Shown here piece by piece: positions 16,004-24,086 of a stretch of DNA of 64,000 nucleotides. The notes beneath the pieces are model-generated. The model was not told the origin of the DNA, searched no databases, and saw only the letters and a program-made list of their open reading frames with translations. Source of the DNA: Frigoribacterium sp. (GTDB lineage: Bacteria; Actinomycetota; Actinomycetes; Actinomycetales; Microbacteriaceae); the NCBI GenBank assembly GCA_025363205.1, contig JANYEI010000139.1:19151-83150 (forward strand), written 5' to 3'. Every line of letters starts with the position of its first letter. Position 1 is the first letter of the stretch. A program made the position numbers and the translations under genes.

Positions 16004-18466
16004 ATGACTACTCCCGAAATCCCCACCGCAGAGCCCCGCGGGGAACGCATCGACAACGTCGACGTCTCCACTGAGATGGAGGGGTCGTTTCTCGAATACG
16101 CATATTCCGTGATCTATTCCCGGGCCCTTCCCGACGCACGCGACGGCCTGAAGCCGGTGCAGCGCCGCATCCTTTACCAGATGACCGAGATGGGCCTTCG
16201 CCCCGATCGCGGACACGTCAAGTCTGCCCGCGTCACCGGCGAAGTCATGGGCAAGCTGCATCCGCACGGCGATGCCTCGATCTACGACGCGATGGTTCGG
16301 CTTGCCCAGAGTTTCATCCTGCGCGTCCCTCTGATCGATGGGCATGGCAATTTCGGCACACTGGATGACGGGCCGGCCGCACCGCGCTACACCGAAGCCC
16401 GCCTGACCGCGGCCGCGATGGCCATGACCGAAGACCTCGACGAAGACGTTGTCGACTTTGTGCCCAACTATGACAACCAATTGACACAGCCGGAGGTGCT
16501 GCCGTCGGCCTTCCCCAATCTGCTGGTCAACGGGGCATCGGGAATCGCCGTCGGTATGGCGACCAACATGGCACCGCACAATCTCATCGAGATCGTTGGC
16601 GCGGCACGACACCTGATCGCGCATCCGGACGCCTCGCTCGATGACCTCATGTCGTTCGTGCCCGGCCCCGATCTGCCGACCGGAGGCACGATCATCGGCC
16701 TCTCCGGCATCCGCGATGCTTATGAGACGGGGCGCGGTAGTTTCCGCACAAGGGCGCGGGTGTCCGTCGAGAACATCACCGCACGCAAGGCGGGACTCAT
16801 CATCACCGAGCTTCCCTATATGGTCGGCGCGGAGAAGGTGATCGAGAAGATCAAGGACGGGGTCAACTCGAAGAAGCTCAACGGAATCTCGGATGTGACG
16901 GATCTGACCGACCGCAAACACGGCCTGCGCCTGGTGGTGGGGATTAAGACCGGATTCAGCCCGGATGCCGTCCTCGAGCAGCTGTACCGCTTCACTCCGC
17001 TCGAGGACTCTTTCAACATCAACAACGTCGCCCTGGTGGACGGGGGGCCCAAAACTCTGGGACTGCGCGAACTGTTGCAGGTCTACATCGACCACCGCAT
17101 CTCGGTCGTCACCAGGCGAAGCCAGTTCCGTCTCGCCCGCAAGAAGGAGCGCCTGCACCTCGTCGAAGGCTTGCTCGTGGCCATCCTCGACATCGATGAG
17201 GTGATTCAGGTGATCCGCGCGAGCGATGACAGCGAGCAGGCGCGGACACGGCTGATAGACGTCTTCGACCTCAGTCAGGTGCAGGCCGAGTACATCCTCG
17301 AACTTCGACTGCGCCGACTTACCAAGTTCTCCCGAATCGAACTCGAAGCGGAGCGTGACCAGCTGCTTGCCGAGATCGCCGCGCTCGAGCAACTGCTCAC
17401 CGGACCGCAACGCGTGCGTCAGCTGGTCTCTGACGAGCTCGAGGAGGTCTCCGAGCGCTTTGGCACCCCACGTCGCACACTTCTCACCGAGGCGCGTCCG
17501 CCGGTCGGAACGACCGTCGCCGCCCGAGCTGCAGCAGCCGTGCTCGAGATCGCGGACACGCCCTGCCGGGTCTTTCTGTCGACGACCGGGCGGGCCATCC
17601 GGGTTGACCTGTCCACTCTCGCCTCGGAGTTGCCGGAACGTGCCGTCCGACGCACCAAACACGATGCAATCCTGTCGTCGATCGTGACCACAAGTCGATC
17701 AGAGATCGGCGCGGTCACTTCTCTCGGCCGCCTCATCCGTCTCACGCCGGTGGACCTGCCGGTTGCGCCGGAGAGCTCGATCCAGCTCGCCGCAGGCACG
17801 CGGATCTCCGACTACCTCGCGATCGACGCCAAGAAGGAGCGGGTGCTCGCGCTTGTCTCGCTCACATCCACCGATGCCATCGCTATCGGCACCAGGCAGG
17901 GCGTGGTCAAGCGCGTGACACCCGGAGACTGGGCCAACCGGCCCGAGTTCGAGATCATCGCGCTCAAGCCGGGGGACGCCGTGGTGGGAGTAAACCAGTC
18001 CGCCGAGACAGATGATCTGCTTTTCATCACTTCGGAGGCGCAACTCCTGCACTTTCCCGCATCGACGGTGAGACCGCAGGGGCGTTCCGCCGGCGGGATG
18101 GCGGGAATCAATCTTGGCGCGAAGGCCACCGTGATCTTTTTTGGCGCGGTCGACCCCGCATCCGAGGTCGCCGTCGCGACAGTCTCGAGCAGCAGCGCGA
18201 CGATCGCCGGGATGGACAGCGCGAGGGCGAAGGTCTCGATGCTGTCCGAGTTCCCCAGCAAGGGGCGCGCGACCGGCGGTGTACGAGCCCACGCCTTCCT
18301 CAGGGGCGAAGATCTGCTCTCCGTGGCGTGGGCAGGGCCGTCCCCGGCGCTCGCTGTGGCAGCGGATGGCGCGGTGCGAACTCTTCCGGACGCCGGCGCC
18401 AAACGCGACGCATCCGGCACGCCCCTCGACGGCTTCGTTGGGTCGATCGGCGCCCCGATCCGTTGA
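16004..18466 (+). CDS. parC: DNA topoisomerase IV subunit A
   Basis: 820 residues, the GyrA/ParC family. The breakage-reunion domain begins EGSFLEYAYSVIYSRALPDARDGLKPVQRR (in parts: YSRALPDARDG, KPVQRRIL), has the QRDR region HPHGDASIYD and the catalytic tyrosine in APRYTEAR. A beta-pinwheel C-terminal domain follows. The convergent ParE-type subunit 470 bases downstream suggests topoisomerase IV (decatenation) rather than gyrase, whose genes are normally at the origin. I cannot exclude a gyrase role without the rest of the genome. Confidence 0.88.
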   Translation: MTTPEIPTAEPRGERIDNVDVSTEMEGSFLEYAYSVIYSRALPDARDGLKPVQRRILYQMTEMGLRPDRGHVKSARVTGEVMGKLHPHGDASIYDAMVRLAQSFILRVPLIDGHGNFGTLDDGPAAPRYTEARLTAAAMAMTEDLDEDVVDFVPNYDNQLTQPEVLPSAFPNLLVNGASGIAVGMATNMAPHNLIEIVGAARHLIAHPDASLDDLMSFVPGPDLPTGGTIIGLSGIRDAYETGRGSFRTRARVSVENITARKAGLIITELPYMVGAEKVIEKIKDGVNSKKLNGISDVTDLTDRKHGLRLVVGIKTGFSPDAVLEQLYRFTPLEDSFNINNVALVDGGPKTLGLRELLQVYIDHRISVVTRRSQFRLARKKERLHLVEGLLVAILDIDEVIQVIRASDDSEQARTRLIDVFDLSQVQAEYILELRLRRLTKFSRIELEAERDQLLAEIAALEQLLTGPQRVRQLVSDELEEVSERFGTPRRTLLTEARPPVGTTVAARAAAAVLEIADTPCRVFLSTTGRAIRVDLSTLASELPERAVRRTKHDAILSSIVTTSRSEIGAVTSLGRLIRLTPVDLPVAPESSIQLAAGTRISDYLAIDAKKERVLALVSLTSTDAIAIGTRQGVVKRVTPGDWANRPEFEIIALKPGDAVVGVNQSAETDDLLFITSEAQLLHFPASTVRPQGRSAGGMAGINLGAKATVIFFGAVDPASEVAVATVSSSSATIAGMDSARAKVSMLSEFPSKGRATGGVRAHAFLRGEDLLSVAWAGPSPALAVAADGAVRTLPDAGAKRDASGTPLDGFVGSIGAPIR

Positions 18467-18532
18467 GGCTCGGGGCAATCTCGAGCGTCAGCGGGGCAAA
18501 CTCCGGTGCCCTCTCCCCGCGCGTCCCTTGCG

Positions 18533-18611
18533 CGAAATGCAGGACTCCACGTGACAGGAGTGACGGAAGAGCCTCATCCGTAACACTGGTCACACCCGAT
18601 CCTGCATTTCG
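18533..18611. repeat. 79-bp palindromic element, copy 1
   Basis: Bounded by the 12-bp inverted arms CGAAATGCAGGA (18533-18544) and TCCTGCATTTCG (18600-18611). It lies in the 469-bp gap between convergent parC and parE. A second copy of the same length is at 18740-18818 with only about 7 differences, and both are followed by the same AACAGACCAGCACGCACA-type tail. No gene is credible in 18467-18935, which consists largely of these repeats. The element may act as a terminator or be a non-autonomous mobile repeat. Confidence 0.8.
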
Positions 18612-18678
18612 AACAGACCAGCACGCACAGCAGGCCAGCGCGCGCAGCAGACCAGCGCAGGGCAGGCCGGCGCACTGA

Positions 18679-18739
18679 GAACTCGCCGCTGCGCAGAACT
18701 CGCCGCTGCGCAGAACTCGACCGCGCAAACTCGACCGCG
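18679..18739. repeat. Short tandem repeats between the two palindromic elements
   Basis: GAACTCGCCGCTGCGCA occurs at 18679-18695 and 18696-18712, followed by two related units ending ACTCGACCGCGC. The sequence around 18612-18670 is also a run of CAGCA/CCAGC-like units. This looks like slippage-generated repeat DNA with no coding content. Confidence 0.7.
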
Positions 18740-18818
18740 CGAAATGCAGGACTCCACGTGACAGCAGGGGCTGAAGAGCCTCATCCGTCACACCGGTCAC
18801 ACCTGATCCTGCATTTCG
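18740..18818. repeat. 79-bp palindromic element, copy 2
   Basis: Same 12-bp arms as copy 1 (18740-18751 and 18807-18818) and the same orientation. The two copies share the interior CTCCACGTGACAG and AAGAGCCTCATCCGT. Differences cluster in the middle, and changes do not touch the arms, which suggests the hairpin ends matter. Confidence 0.8.
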
Positions 18819-18935
18819 AACAGACCAGCACGCACAACAGACCAGCACGCACAGCAGACCAGCCCGCAGCAGGCCAGCGCACTCACCGAATCGGGGCAGC
18901 CGATGGATTGGCGGGAGATGCGGATGCGTCGCCGA

Positions 18936-21035
18936 TTATACGTCGATTCGCTCGCGCGACATCCCGTCCGAACCCGCGATGATGAAGTCCTTGCGGGGGG
19001 CGACATCGTTGCCCATGAGCAGCTCGAACACTCGCTCGGCGTTGACAGCGTCGGTGATTTGCACGCGGCGTAGCGTGCGGTGGTGACGGTCCATGGTGGT
19101 GGTCGCCAGTTGGTCGGCATCCATCTCGCCGAGGCCTTTGTAACGCTGAATCGGATCCTGGTAGCGCTTGTTCGACTTCTTGAGCCCGGCGAGCACCCCG
19201 TTGAGCTCGGCCTCGGAGTAGGTGTAGATCGTCTCGTTCGGCTTCGTGCCCGGGTTCATGACAATAACCCGGTGCAGCGGCGGCACCGCGGCGTACACGC
19301 GTCCGTCGCGAATCATATCGGGCATGTAACGAAAGAACAGCGTCAGCAACAGGGTGCGGATGTGCGCGCCATCGACATCCGCATCGCTCATGATGATCAC
19401 CTTGCCGTACCGCGCCGTCGCAAGGTCGAAGCTGCGGCCGGACCCGGCGCCGATCACCTGGATGATCGAGGCGCACTCCGCGTTGCCGAGCATGTCGGAA
19501 ACGGATGCTTTCTGCACGTTGAGGATCTTGCCGCGGATCGGCAGCAGCGCCTGATATTCGCTATCGCGCGCAAGCTTCGCCGTTCCCAGTGCGGAGTCCC
19601 CCTCCACGATGAAGAGCTCGCTGTTGGCCACATCCGAGCTTCTGCAGTCAACCAGCTTCGCCGGAAGGGACGAGTTCTCGAGGGCATTCTTGCGCCGCTG
19701 GGTCTCCTTGTGCGCGCGCGCTGAGATGCGGGACTTCATTTCCGCGACGATCTTGTCAAGCACGAGTGCCGACTGCGTCTTGTCGTCACGCTTCGGCGAA
19801 CCGAACTTCTCCGCCATGGTCTTGGCGACCACCGCAGCGACGATATTGCGAACCGCGGGAGTTCCGAGGATCTCCTTCGTCTGCCCCTCGAACTGCGGCT
19901 CAGGCAGGCGTACGGTCAACACCGCCGTGAGGCCGGCGAGGATGTCGTCCTTCTCAATCTTCTCGGTGCTGTTCGCACCAGTGCCGACCTTGAGTCGGCG
20001 CGCGTTCTGCTCGACCTGCGCGCGGAGGAACTTGAGCATCCCGGCCTCGAAGCCGGTTTGGTGAGTGCCGCCCTTCGGGGTGGCGATGATATTCACGTAG
20101 CTTCGGAACACCGTGTCATACCCGGTGCCCCAACGCAGGGCGATATCGACCTCGCACTCGCGCTCAAGCTCGGTGGCGACCATGTGGCCCTTGTCGTCGA
20201 GCACGGGAACGGTCTCCTGGAACGCGCCGGAGCCGGTCATTCGCCAGGTCTCAGTAAGGGCGGTGTCCGGGGCGAGGAAGTCGACGTATTCAGCGATTCC
20301 ACCGTCGAAGCGGAACAGTTCATGGATGGGCTCGGCGCCACGCTCGTCGGTGATGTCGATGCCGAGGCCTCGCACCAGGAACGCGGTCTGACGCGCGCGG
20401 GTCGCGAGTTCATCCGTTTGAAAGGTCGTGCCGCGGCTGAATATCTGCGGATCAGCCCAGTAGCGAATCCGGGTGCCGGTCGCACCGCGCGGCACCCTGC
20501 CGATCACGCGCAGTTCACTCTTCTTCTCGAACGGGGTGAATACGGCGTCCGCTCTCGGTCCGTCGGCGGTATCGGCGAAGATACCGGGCTCACCACGATG
20601 GAATGACATCGCCCAGGTCTTGCCATCACGGTCGACTTCGACATCCAGGCGCTCTGAAAGGGCGTTGACGACCGATGCTCCAACGCCGTGAAGTCCACCG
20701 GAGGCAGCATAGGATCCGCTGCCGAACTTGCCGCCGGCATGAAGCTTGGTGAACACGACCTCGACCCCGGACAGACCGGTCTTCGGCTCGATGTCCACCG
20801 GAATCCCGCGGGCGCGGTCACGCACCTCAATGCTGTCGTCGGCGTGCAACACCACGGTGATCTCATCGCCATGACCACCGAGTGCCTCGTCGACAGAGTT
20901 GTCGATGACCTCCCACAGGCAGTGCATAAGGCCACGCGAATCAGTGGATCCGATATACATGCCCGGACGCTTGCGTACCGCCTCGAGACCCTCGAGCACC
21001 GACAGGTGCCGTGCAGAATAGTCCGAACTCGCCAC
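18936..21035 (-). CDS. parE: DNA topoisomerase IV subunit B
   Basis: 699 residues from GTG 21035, chosen because AAGGAGAT lies 6 bases upstream and the protein then starts like the family (SARHLSVLEGLEAVRKRPGMYIG). The GHKL ATPase domain has that motif plus EVIDNSVDEALGGHG and GLHGVGASVVNALS. The TOPRIM domain has EGDSALGTAK and MSDADVDGAHI. It pairs with ParC to decatenate chromosomes. It is convergent with parC, not co-directional; in many bacteria parE and parC are neighbours on one strand. Confidence 0.9.
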   Translation of the reverse strand: MASSDYSARHLSVLEGLEAVRKRPGMYIGSTDSRGLMHCLWEVIDNSVDEALGGHGDEITVVLHADDSIEVRDRARGIPVDIEPKTGLSGVEVVFTKLHAGGKFGSGSYAASGGLHGVGASVVNALSERLDVEVDRDGKTWAMSFHRGEPGIFADTADGPRADAVFTPFEKKSELRVIGRVPRGATGTRIRYWADPQIFSRGTTFQTDELATRARQTAFLVRGLGIDITDERGAEPIHELFRFDGGIAEYVDFLAPDTALTETWRMTGSGAFQETVPVLDDKGHMVATELERECEVDIALRWGTGYDTVFRSYVNIIATPKGGTHQTGFEAGMLKFLRAQVEQNARRLKVGTGANSTEKIEKDDILAGLTAVLTVRLPEPQFEGQTKEILGTPAVRNIVAAVVAKTMAEKFGSPKRDDKTQSALVLDKIVAEMKSRISARAHKETQRRKNALENSSLPAKLVDCRSSDVANSELFIVEGDSALGTAKLARDSEYQALLPIRGKILNVQKASVSDMLGNAECASIIQVIGAGSGRSFDLATARYGKVIIMSDADVDGAHIRTLLLTLFFRYMPDMIRDGRVYAAVPPLHRVIVMNPGTKPNETIYTYSEAELNGVLAGLKKSNKRYQDPIQRYKGLGEMDADQLATTTMDRHHRTLRRVQITDAVNAERVFELLMGNDVAPRKDFIIAGSDGMSRERIDV

Positions 21036-21259
21036 GTGAATCTCCTTCGCGGCACCGCCAACATCGTCGAAACGGGGAATGGACGGGGACTGGGCCGGGT
21101 TAAACACTAACGACAGTCAATGCCGTTACCGACGTATGACACCCCTTGATGAAGCGGGTACGCGTTCAGCGAAATACACAGGTTTTGTGGCCACGTTGGG
21201 ACAGACCCGTGTTTGTATTGAAACAACACATTATGAAAAGGAAATCAGAGGAGCAACTC

Positions 21260-21496
21260 ATGGCTCAGATTGCACCCGAAACGACTGCAGTGAACGACAT
21301 CAACTCCAGCCCTCGGCTTACCGCGTCGGACCGCTGCGACAGCTGTGGTGCGCAGGCCTACATCCGTGTCGCCATCGGTTCGAGCGAACTGCTGTTTTGC
21401 GCACATCACGGCAAGAAGTACCAGGAAAAGCTCGCGACCATCGCCAGCGACTGGCACGACGAGTCGGACCGCCTGCTTCAGGACAACCGCGCCTAG
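21260..21496 (+). CDS. DUF7455-like small zinc-binding protein
   Basis: 78 residues from ATG 21260, which has AGAGGAG upstream. It contains CDSCGAQAYIRV and LLFCAHHGKKY, so two Cys of a CxxC pair plus Cys/His later form a likely zinc site. This matches the small actinobacterial family annotated DUF7455; function is unknown. It is monocistronic: the 150-bp upstream region contains its promoter and a strong hairpin terminator follows. Confidence 0.75.
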   Translation: MAQIAPETTAVNDINSSPRLTASDRCDSCGAQAYIRVAIGSSELLFCAHHGKKYQEKLATIASDWHDESDRLLQDNRA

Positions 21497-21522
21497 GAAG
21501 TAGAGAACCCGCATTTTTTGTC

Positions 21523-21560
21523 AGCGCCCTCGGCTTCGGCCGGGGGCGCTTTGCTTTCTT
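21523..21560 (+). terminator. Rho-independent terminator after the DUF7455-like gene
   Basis: AGCGCCCTCGGC (21523-21534) pairs with GCCGGGGGCGCT (21539-21550), one G-U pair, TTCG loop, followed by a T-rich tract TTGCTTTCTT. It also stands at the end of the convergent racemase operon (stop 21579). Confidence 0.8.
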
Positions 21561-21578
21561 CGGGAATCGAGTGCGAAA

Positions 21579-22619
21579 TTACTCGAGAAATCGCCGGTGG
21601 ATGCGCGGACTCAGGCGTGTGACGAGCTCTTCCCCGATCGTGCCCAGTTTGTCTGCCCACTCCTGCACGGTCGGCTCACCGTCCGTGCCGTCACCGAAGA
21701 GGATCGCTGTCTCACCGGTACGCACGATGGCTTCACCAGTGTCCACCGTCAGTTGGTCCAACTGGACCGAGACGACCCTGTGGCGCACGCCTTCAAGCGA
21801 GACCTGCACCCCCGCCGCTGAGCTGGGGACGCCGTCACCATAACCGATCCCGACGGTCGCCAGGCCATCCCGCACCGCGATTACCGGTGCGGTGAGCGTC
21901 ATTACGGGTTCGAGCAGGAGCGAAGAGGGGGTTACCCCGCCGCCGGGCGATATTCCGAAGGAAAAAGCCCCGATCCGCACAAGGTCAAACCGGGCATCGG
22001 CGCGACCGAACGCGGCCGCACTTGCCGCAAGATGCCGCACCGTTACGTTCGCTCCGAGACGTTCGGCAATTGCGAGCGCCGAGCGGAACCGCTTGATCGC
22101 CACGGTGTCGTCGTCGTCGGAAGCCTCCGCGATGTGAGTCCAGATACCGACGAGTTCGATGCGGTCCGACAGGGCGAGAGCTTGGGCCACCAGGGCGGGC
22201 CACTGCTCGATGCTGGCACCGTTTCGATGAAGGCCCGTGTCAATCTTGAGGTGCACCCGCGCTCGGCCAGCGACGCTGGCCCGAGCAATCGCATCCAACT
22301 GGCCGAGTGTCGAGACGCCGAAGTCGAGTTCGGCGTCAATCGCTGCGGTGTAATCCTCGTTGGGCCCGAGTAACCAAGTAAACAGGGCCACGTCACGCGG
22401 GATGCCGTTCTGCCGCAACTCGAGGCCGGTCTCGATGTCGAGGACGCCGAGCCAGGTGACCCCGGCCGCGACTGCCGCACGCGCGACCGGTACGGCGCCG
22501 TGTCCGTAGGCATCCGCTTTAACCACGGCCATCAGGGCGGCCGGAGCAACCCGCTCGGCGAGCCGGGCAAGGTTACGCCGGTAGGCGGCGAGATCAATCG
22601 TGGCTGTGGGCGTATTCAT
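21579..22619 (-). CDS. Alanine-racemase-like protein with PLP lysine but degenerate C-terminal domain
   Basis: 346 residues, fold-type III PLP racemase. The N-terminal barrel is complete: VVKADAYGHG with the PLP lysine K34, K125 and R132 in KIDTGLHRNG, H196/S200 in HLAASAAA, and R215 in DLVRIG (equivalent to the pyridine-contacting Arg219). The C-terminal domain is altered: the ~17-residue segment that normally carries GVSYG with catalytic Tyr265 is missing between APVIAV and LATVGIGYGDG, GRVCMDQ has become VVSVQLDQ, and the TINYE tyrosine is replaced (TIGEE). Its ATG overlaps the stop of the short racemase-like gene by 4 bases. It is annotated automatically as alanine racemase, but alone it lacks the second catalytic base. 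See the heterodimer finding. Confidence 0.85.
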   Translation of the reverse strand: MNTPTATIDLAAYRRNLARLAERVAPAALMAVVKADAYGHGAVPVARAAVAAGVTWLGVLDIETGLELRQNGIPRDVALFTWLLGPNEDYTAAIDAELDFGVSTLGQLDAIARASVAGRARVHLKIDTGLHRNGASIEQWPALVAQALALSDRIELVGIWTHIAEASDDDDTVAIKRFRSALAIAERLGANVTVRHLAASAAAFGRADARFDLVRIGAFSFGISPGGGVTPSSLLLEPVMTLTAPVIAVRDGLATVGIGYGDGVPSSAAGVQVSLEGVRHRVVSVQLDQLTVDTGEAIVRTGETAILFGDGTDGEPTVQEWADKLGTIGEELVTRLSPRIHRRFLE

Positions 22620-23287
22620 CGATACACCCGCGGCAGGTGGGAGCCGAAGACGGAGACGATCTCCGCGCTCGGGCGCCGGAGGCTGCTCGCCCAGTCCCAG
22701 ACCGCAGGATCCTCCCCGGAGGGGTCACCAAACACAACCGCCTCGTCGCCGATCAGGGCGGAATCCTGCCCGAGGTCAAGCACAAGGGCATTCATCGCCA
22801 CGCGCCCTACGATACGACGCGGCGCTCCCCCGAGTCGGAGAGATCCCACATTGCTCGCGATACGATCCAAACCCTCCGCGTAGCCGATTCCGACGAGCGC
22901 AAGATTGGTGCGCGAGGGTGCGGTCCAGGTGTACCCGTAGGAGACACTCTCGCCGGCATCGATTGTCTTTGTGCCCACTACCAGCGCGCTGACCCGCATC
23001 GCCGGCCGCAGCTCACGATCCGCACAGAGTCCGTACAGTGCCTCACCCGCAGAGATGAATTCCGCATCACGCCCTGTCGACGCGGTGAAATCGATGTCGC
23101 GAACGAAGACACCGCCATCAACGGCGGCGGCGGTTACCGCCGTGACGCCGTGACCGTAGGCATCCGCCCTGAGATCGGCGACGACGACTCGAGAACCAGC
23201 CCGGCGAACGAGCACAGCCGCGTTGTCGCGGATCGCCGAGAGATTGATGCTCGCACGGTGAATGTGTGAACCGGACAGCGTCATCAC
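22616..23287 (-). CDS. Short racemase-like protein: barrel deleted, C-terminal Tyr domain kept
   Basis: About 223 residues versus ~370 for normal alanine racemase. It keeps the first strand and helix with ADAYGHG, but the PLP lysine is Arg (R40, codon AGG at 23168-23170). Then roughly 130 residues of the barrel are gone, and the protein resumes at EALYGL, the end of the barrel. The C-terminal domain is well preserved: SVSYGYTW with the catalytic-type tyrosine Y117, GIGYAEG (Y136), and GRVAMN (M165, N166 where Asp is usual). It cannot bind PLP in the normal way by itself. The frame is intact and tightly coupled to the next gene, so it is not a decaying pseudogene. The start is GTG 23287 or ATG 23284 (AGAGG upstream). 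Confidence 0.85.
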   Translation of the reverse strand: MMTLSGSHIHRASINLSAIRDNAAVLVRRAGSRVVVADLRADAYGHGVTAVTAAAVDGGVFVRDIDFTASTGRDAEFISAGEALYGLCADRELRPAMRVSALVVGTKTIDAGESVSYGYTWTAPSRTNLALVGIGYAEGLDRIASNVGSLRLGGAPRRIVGRVAMNALVLDLGQDSALIGDEAVVFGDPSGEDPAVWDWASSLRRPSAEIVSVFGSHLPRVYR

Positions 23288-23318
23288 CTCTTGGATTGGA
23301 CGGACGATTCTCGAAGTC

Positions 23319-24086
23319 CTAGATTCTTGAGAATACGTGTTTCGCGTGGGCGATGATCACGTCTCGCGCCCGCGTGGCGTAGTACTCGAGTTTTTCGTTG
23401 CGCTCTGAGTTAATCACGGTGAATCCACGACGCATACCGATCGACGCGATGATGGCGTCGGTGAGGAGTGGGTTGAGGGGCAGTGCCGGGCCACCGACCT
23501 GCGTGCCGATAGCGACAGTGCCGCTAACCACAGTGCCGACGGTGCCGGTATCGAGGACGCCCTCGACGGAACCCTCGCCATTGCCACTGCCGGCCTCGAG
23601 GATGCCCAGGGGCTTTGCCCCGGCATCCAGCGTCCAGCGAGACGCGTTGTCTTCGAATCCGACGATCTGGCCGAATGGCGAATCGACGATCACGTAGCCG
23701 ACGGCACGCGTGGAGATGCGGGTCGCTCGGAACGGCAGGACTGCTAGCCCCTCGAGCGAGGTGCCGTCGGCGAGGGTGATAGAATGGCCGAGCAGCTCGG
23801 CGCCGGAACCGTAGGCGAACACGGCAGTGCCGCTCGCGCGCAGCGCGCGAAGCCGGTCGCCATTCGCCAGCAGGTCGGCGTGGATGTTGCGCATCGCCGA
23901 AAGCGGTCCGTTGCCGACGATGACCAGGTCGACATCCGTCGGGAGTTGAGATCCAACCTCGTGGGCAATAACTGTCACGGAATGCCCGGCACGCGTCAGT
24001 CGGGCTGTCAGCGCCATAACATTACCCCGATCGCCGGCTACCCCGAGTTCGTCGGGGTAGAGCTGCACAATCGTCAGCTCACTCAT
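23319..24086 (-). CDS. GatD-like class I glutamine amidotransferase homologue without catalytic residues
   Basis: 255 residues, aligned along its length with GatD (the glutaminase of lipid II isoglutaminyl synthase). It starts LTIVQLYPDELGVAGDRGNVM, given here in part as LGVAGDRGNV. The nucleophile elbow, normally with Cys, reads AVFAYGSGAELLG (91-95 AYGSG); the GFENH segment reads GFEDN (143-147); the TYLHGP segment reads TQVGGP (195-200). The whole protein has no cysteine, so it cannot hydrolyse glutamine by the usual mechanism. ATG overlaps the MurT-like stop (ATGA, 24083-24086). It probably acts as a structural or substrate-binding partner of the MurT-like ligase. Confidence 0.82.
   Translation of the reverse strand: MSELTIVQLYPDELGVAGDRGNVMALTARLTRAGHSVTVIAHEVGSQLPTDVDLVIVGNGPLSAMRNIHADLLANGDRLRALRASGTAVFAYGSGAELLGHSITLADGTSLEGLAVLPFRATRISTRAVGYVIVDSPFGQIVGFEDNASRWTLDAGAKPLGILEAGSGNGEGSVEGVLDTGTVGTVVSGTVAIGTQVGGPALPLNPLLTDAIIASIGMRRGFTVINSERNEKLEYYATRARDVIIAHAKHVFSRI

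Noticed and set aside
15992-17662. Minus-strand open frame extending the phosphatase upstream through parC
   Set aside because: It is antisense to the intact parC gene; the phosphatase family start is met at 15991, and the extension has the low-complexity His/Arg/Asp composition of antisense frames.
18467-18935. Several short open frames between parC and parE
   Set aside because: They arise from GC-rich repeat DNA, have no ribosome sites, and encode no recognisable protein.
22616-23287. Short racemase-like gene as a simple pseudogene
   Set aside because: The frame is intact, overlaps the next gene by 4 bases, and its C-terminal active-site residues are preserved, which is not expected of decay.
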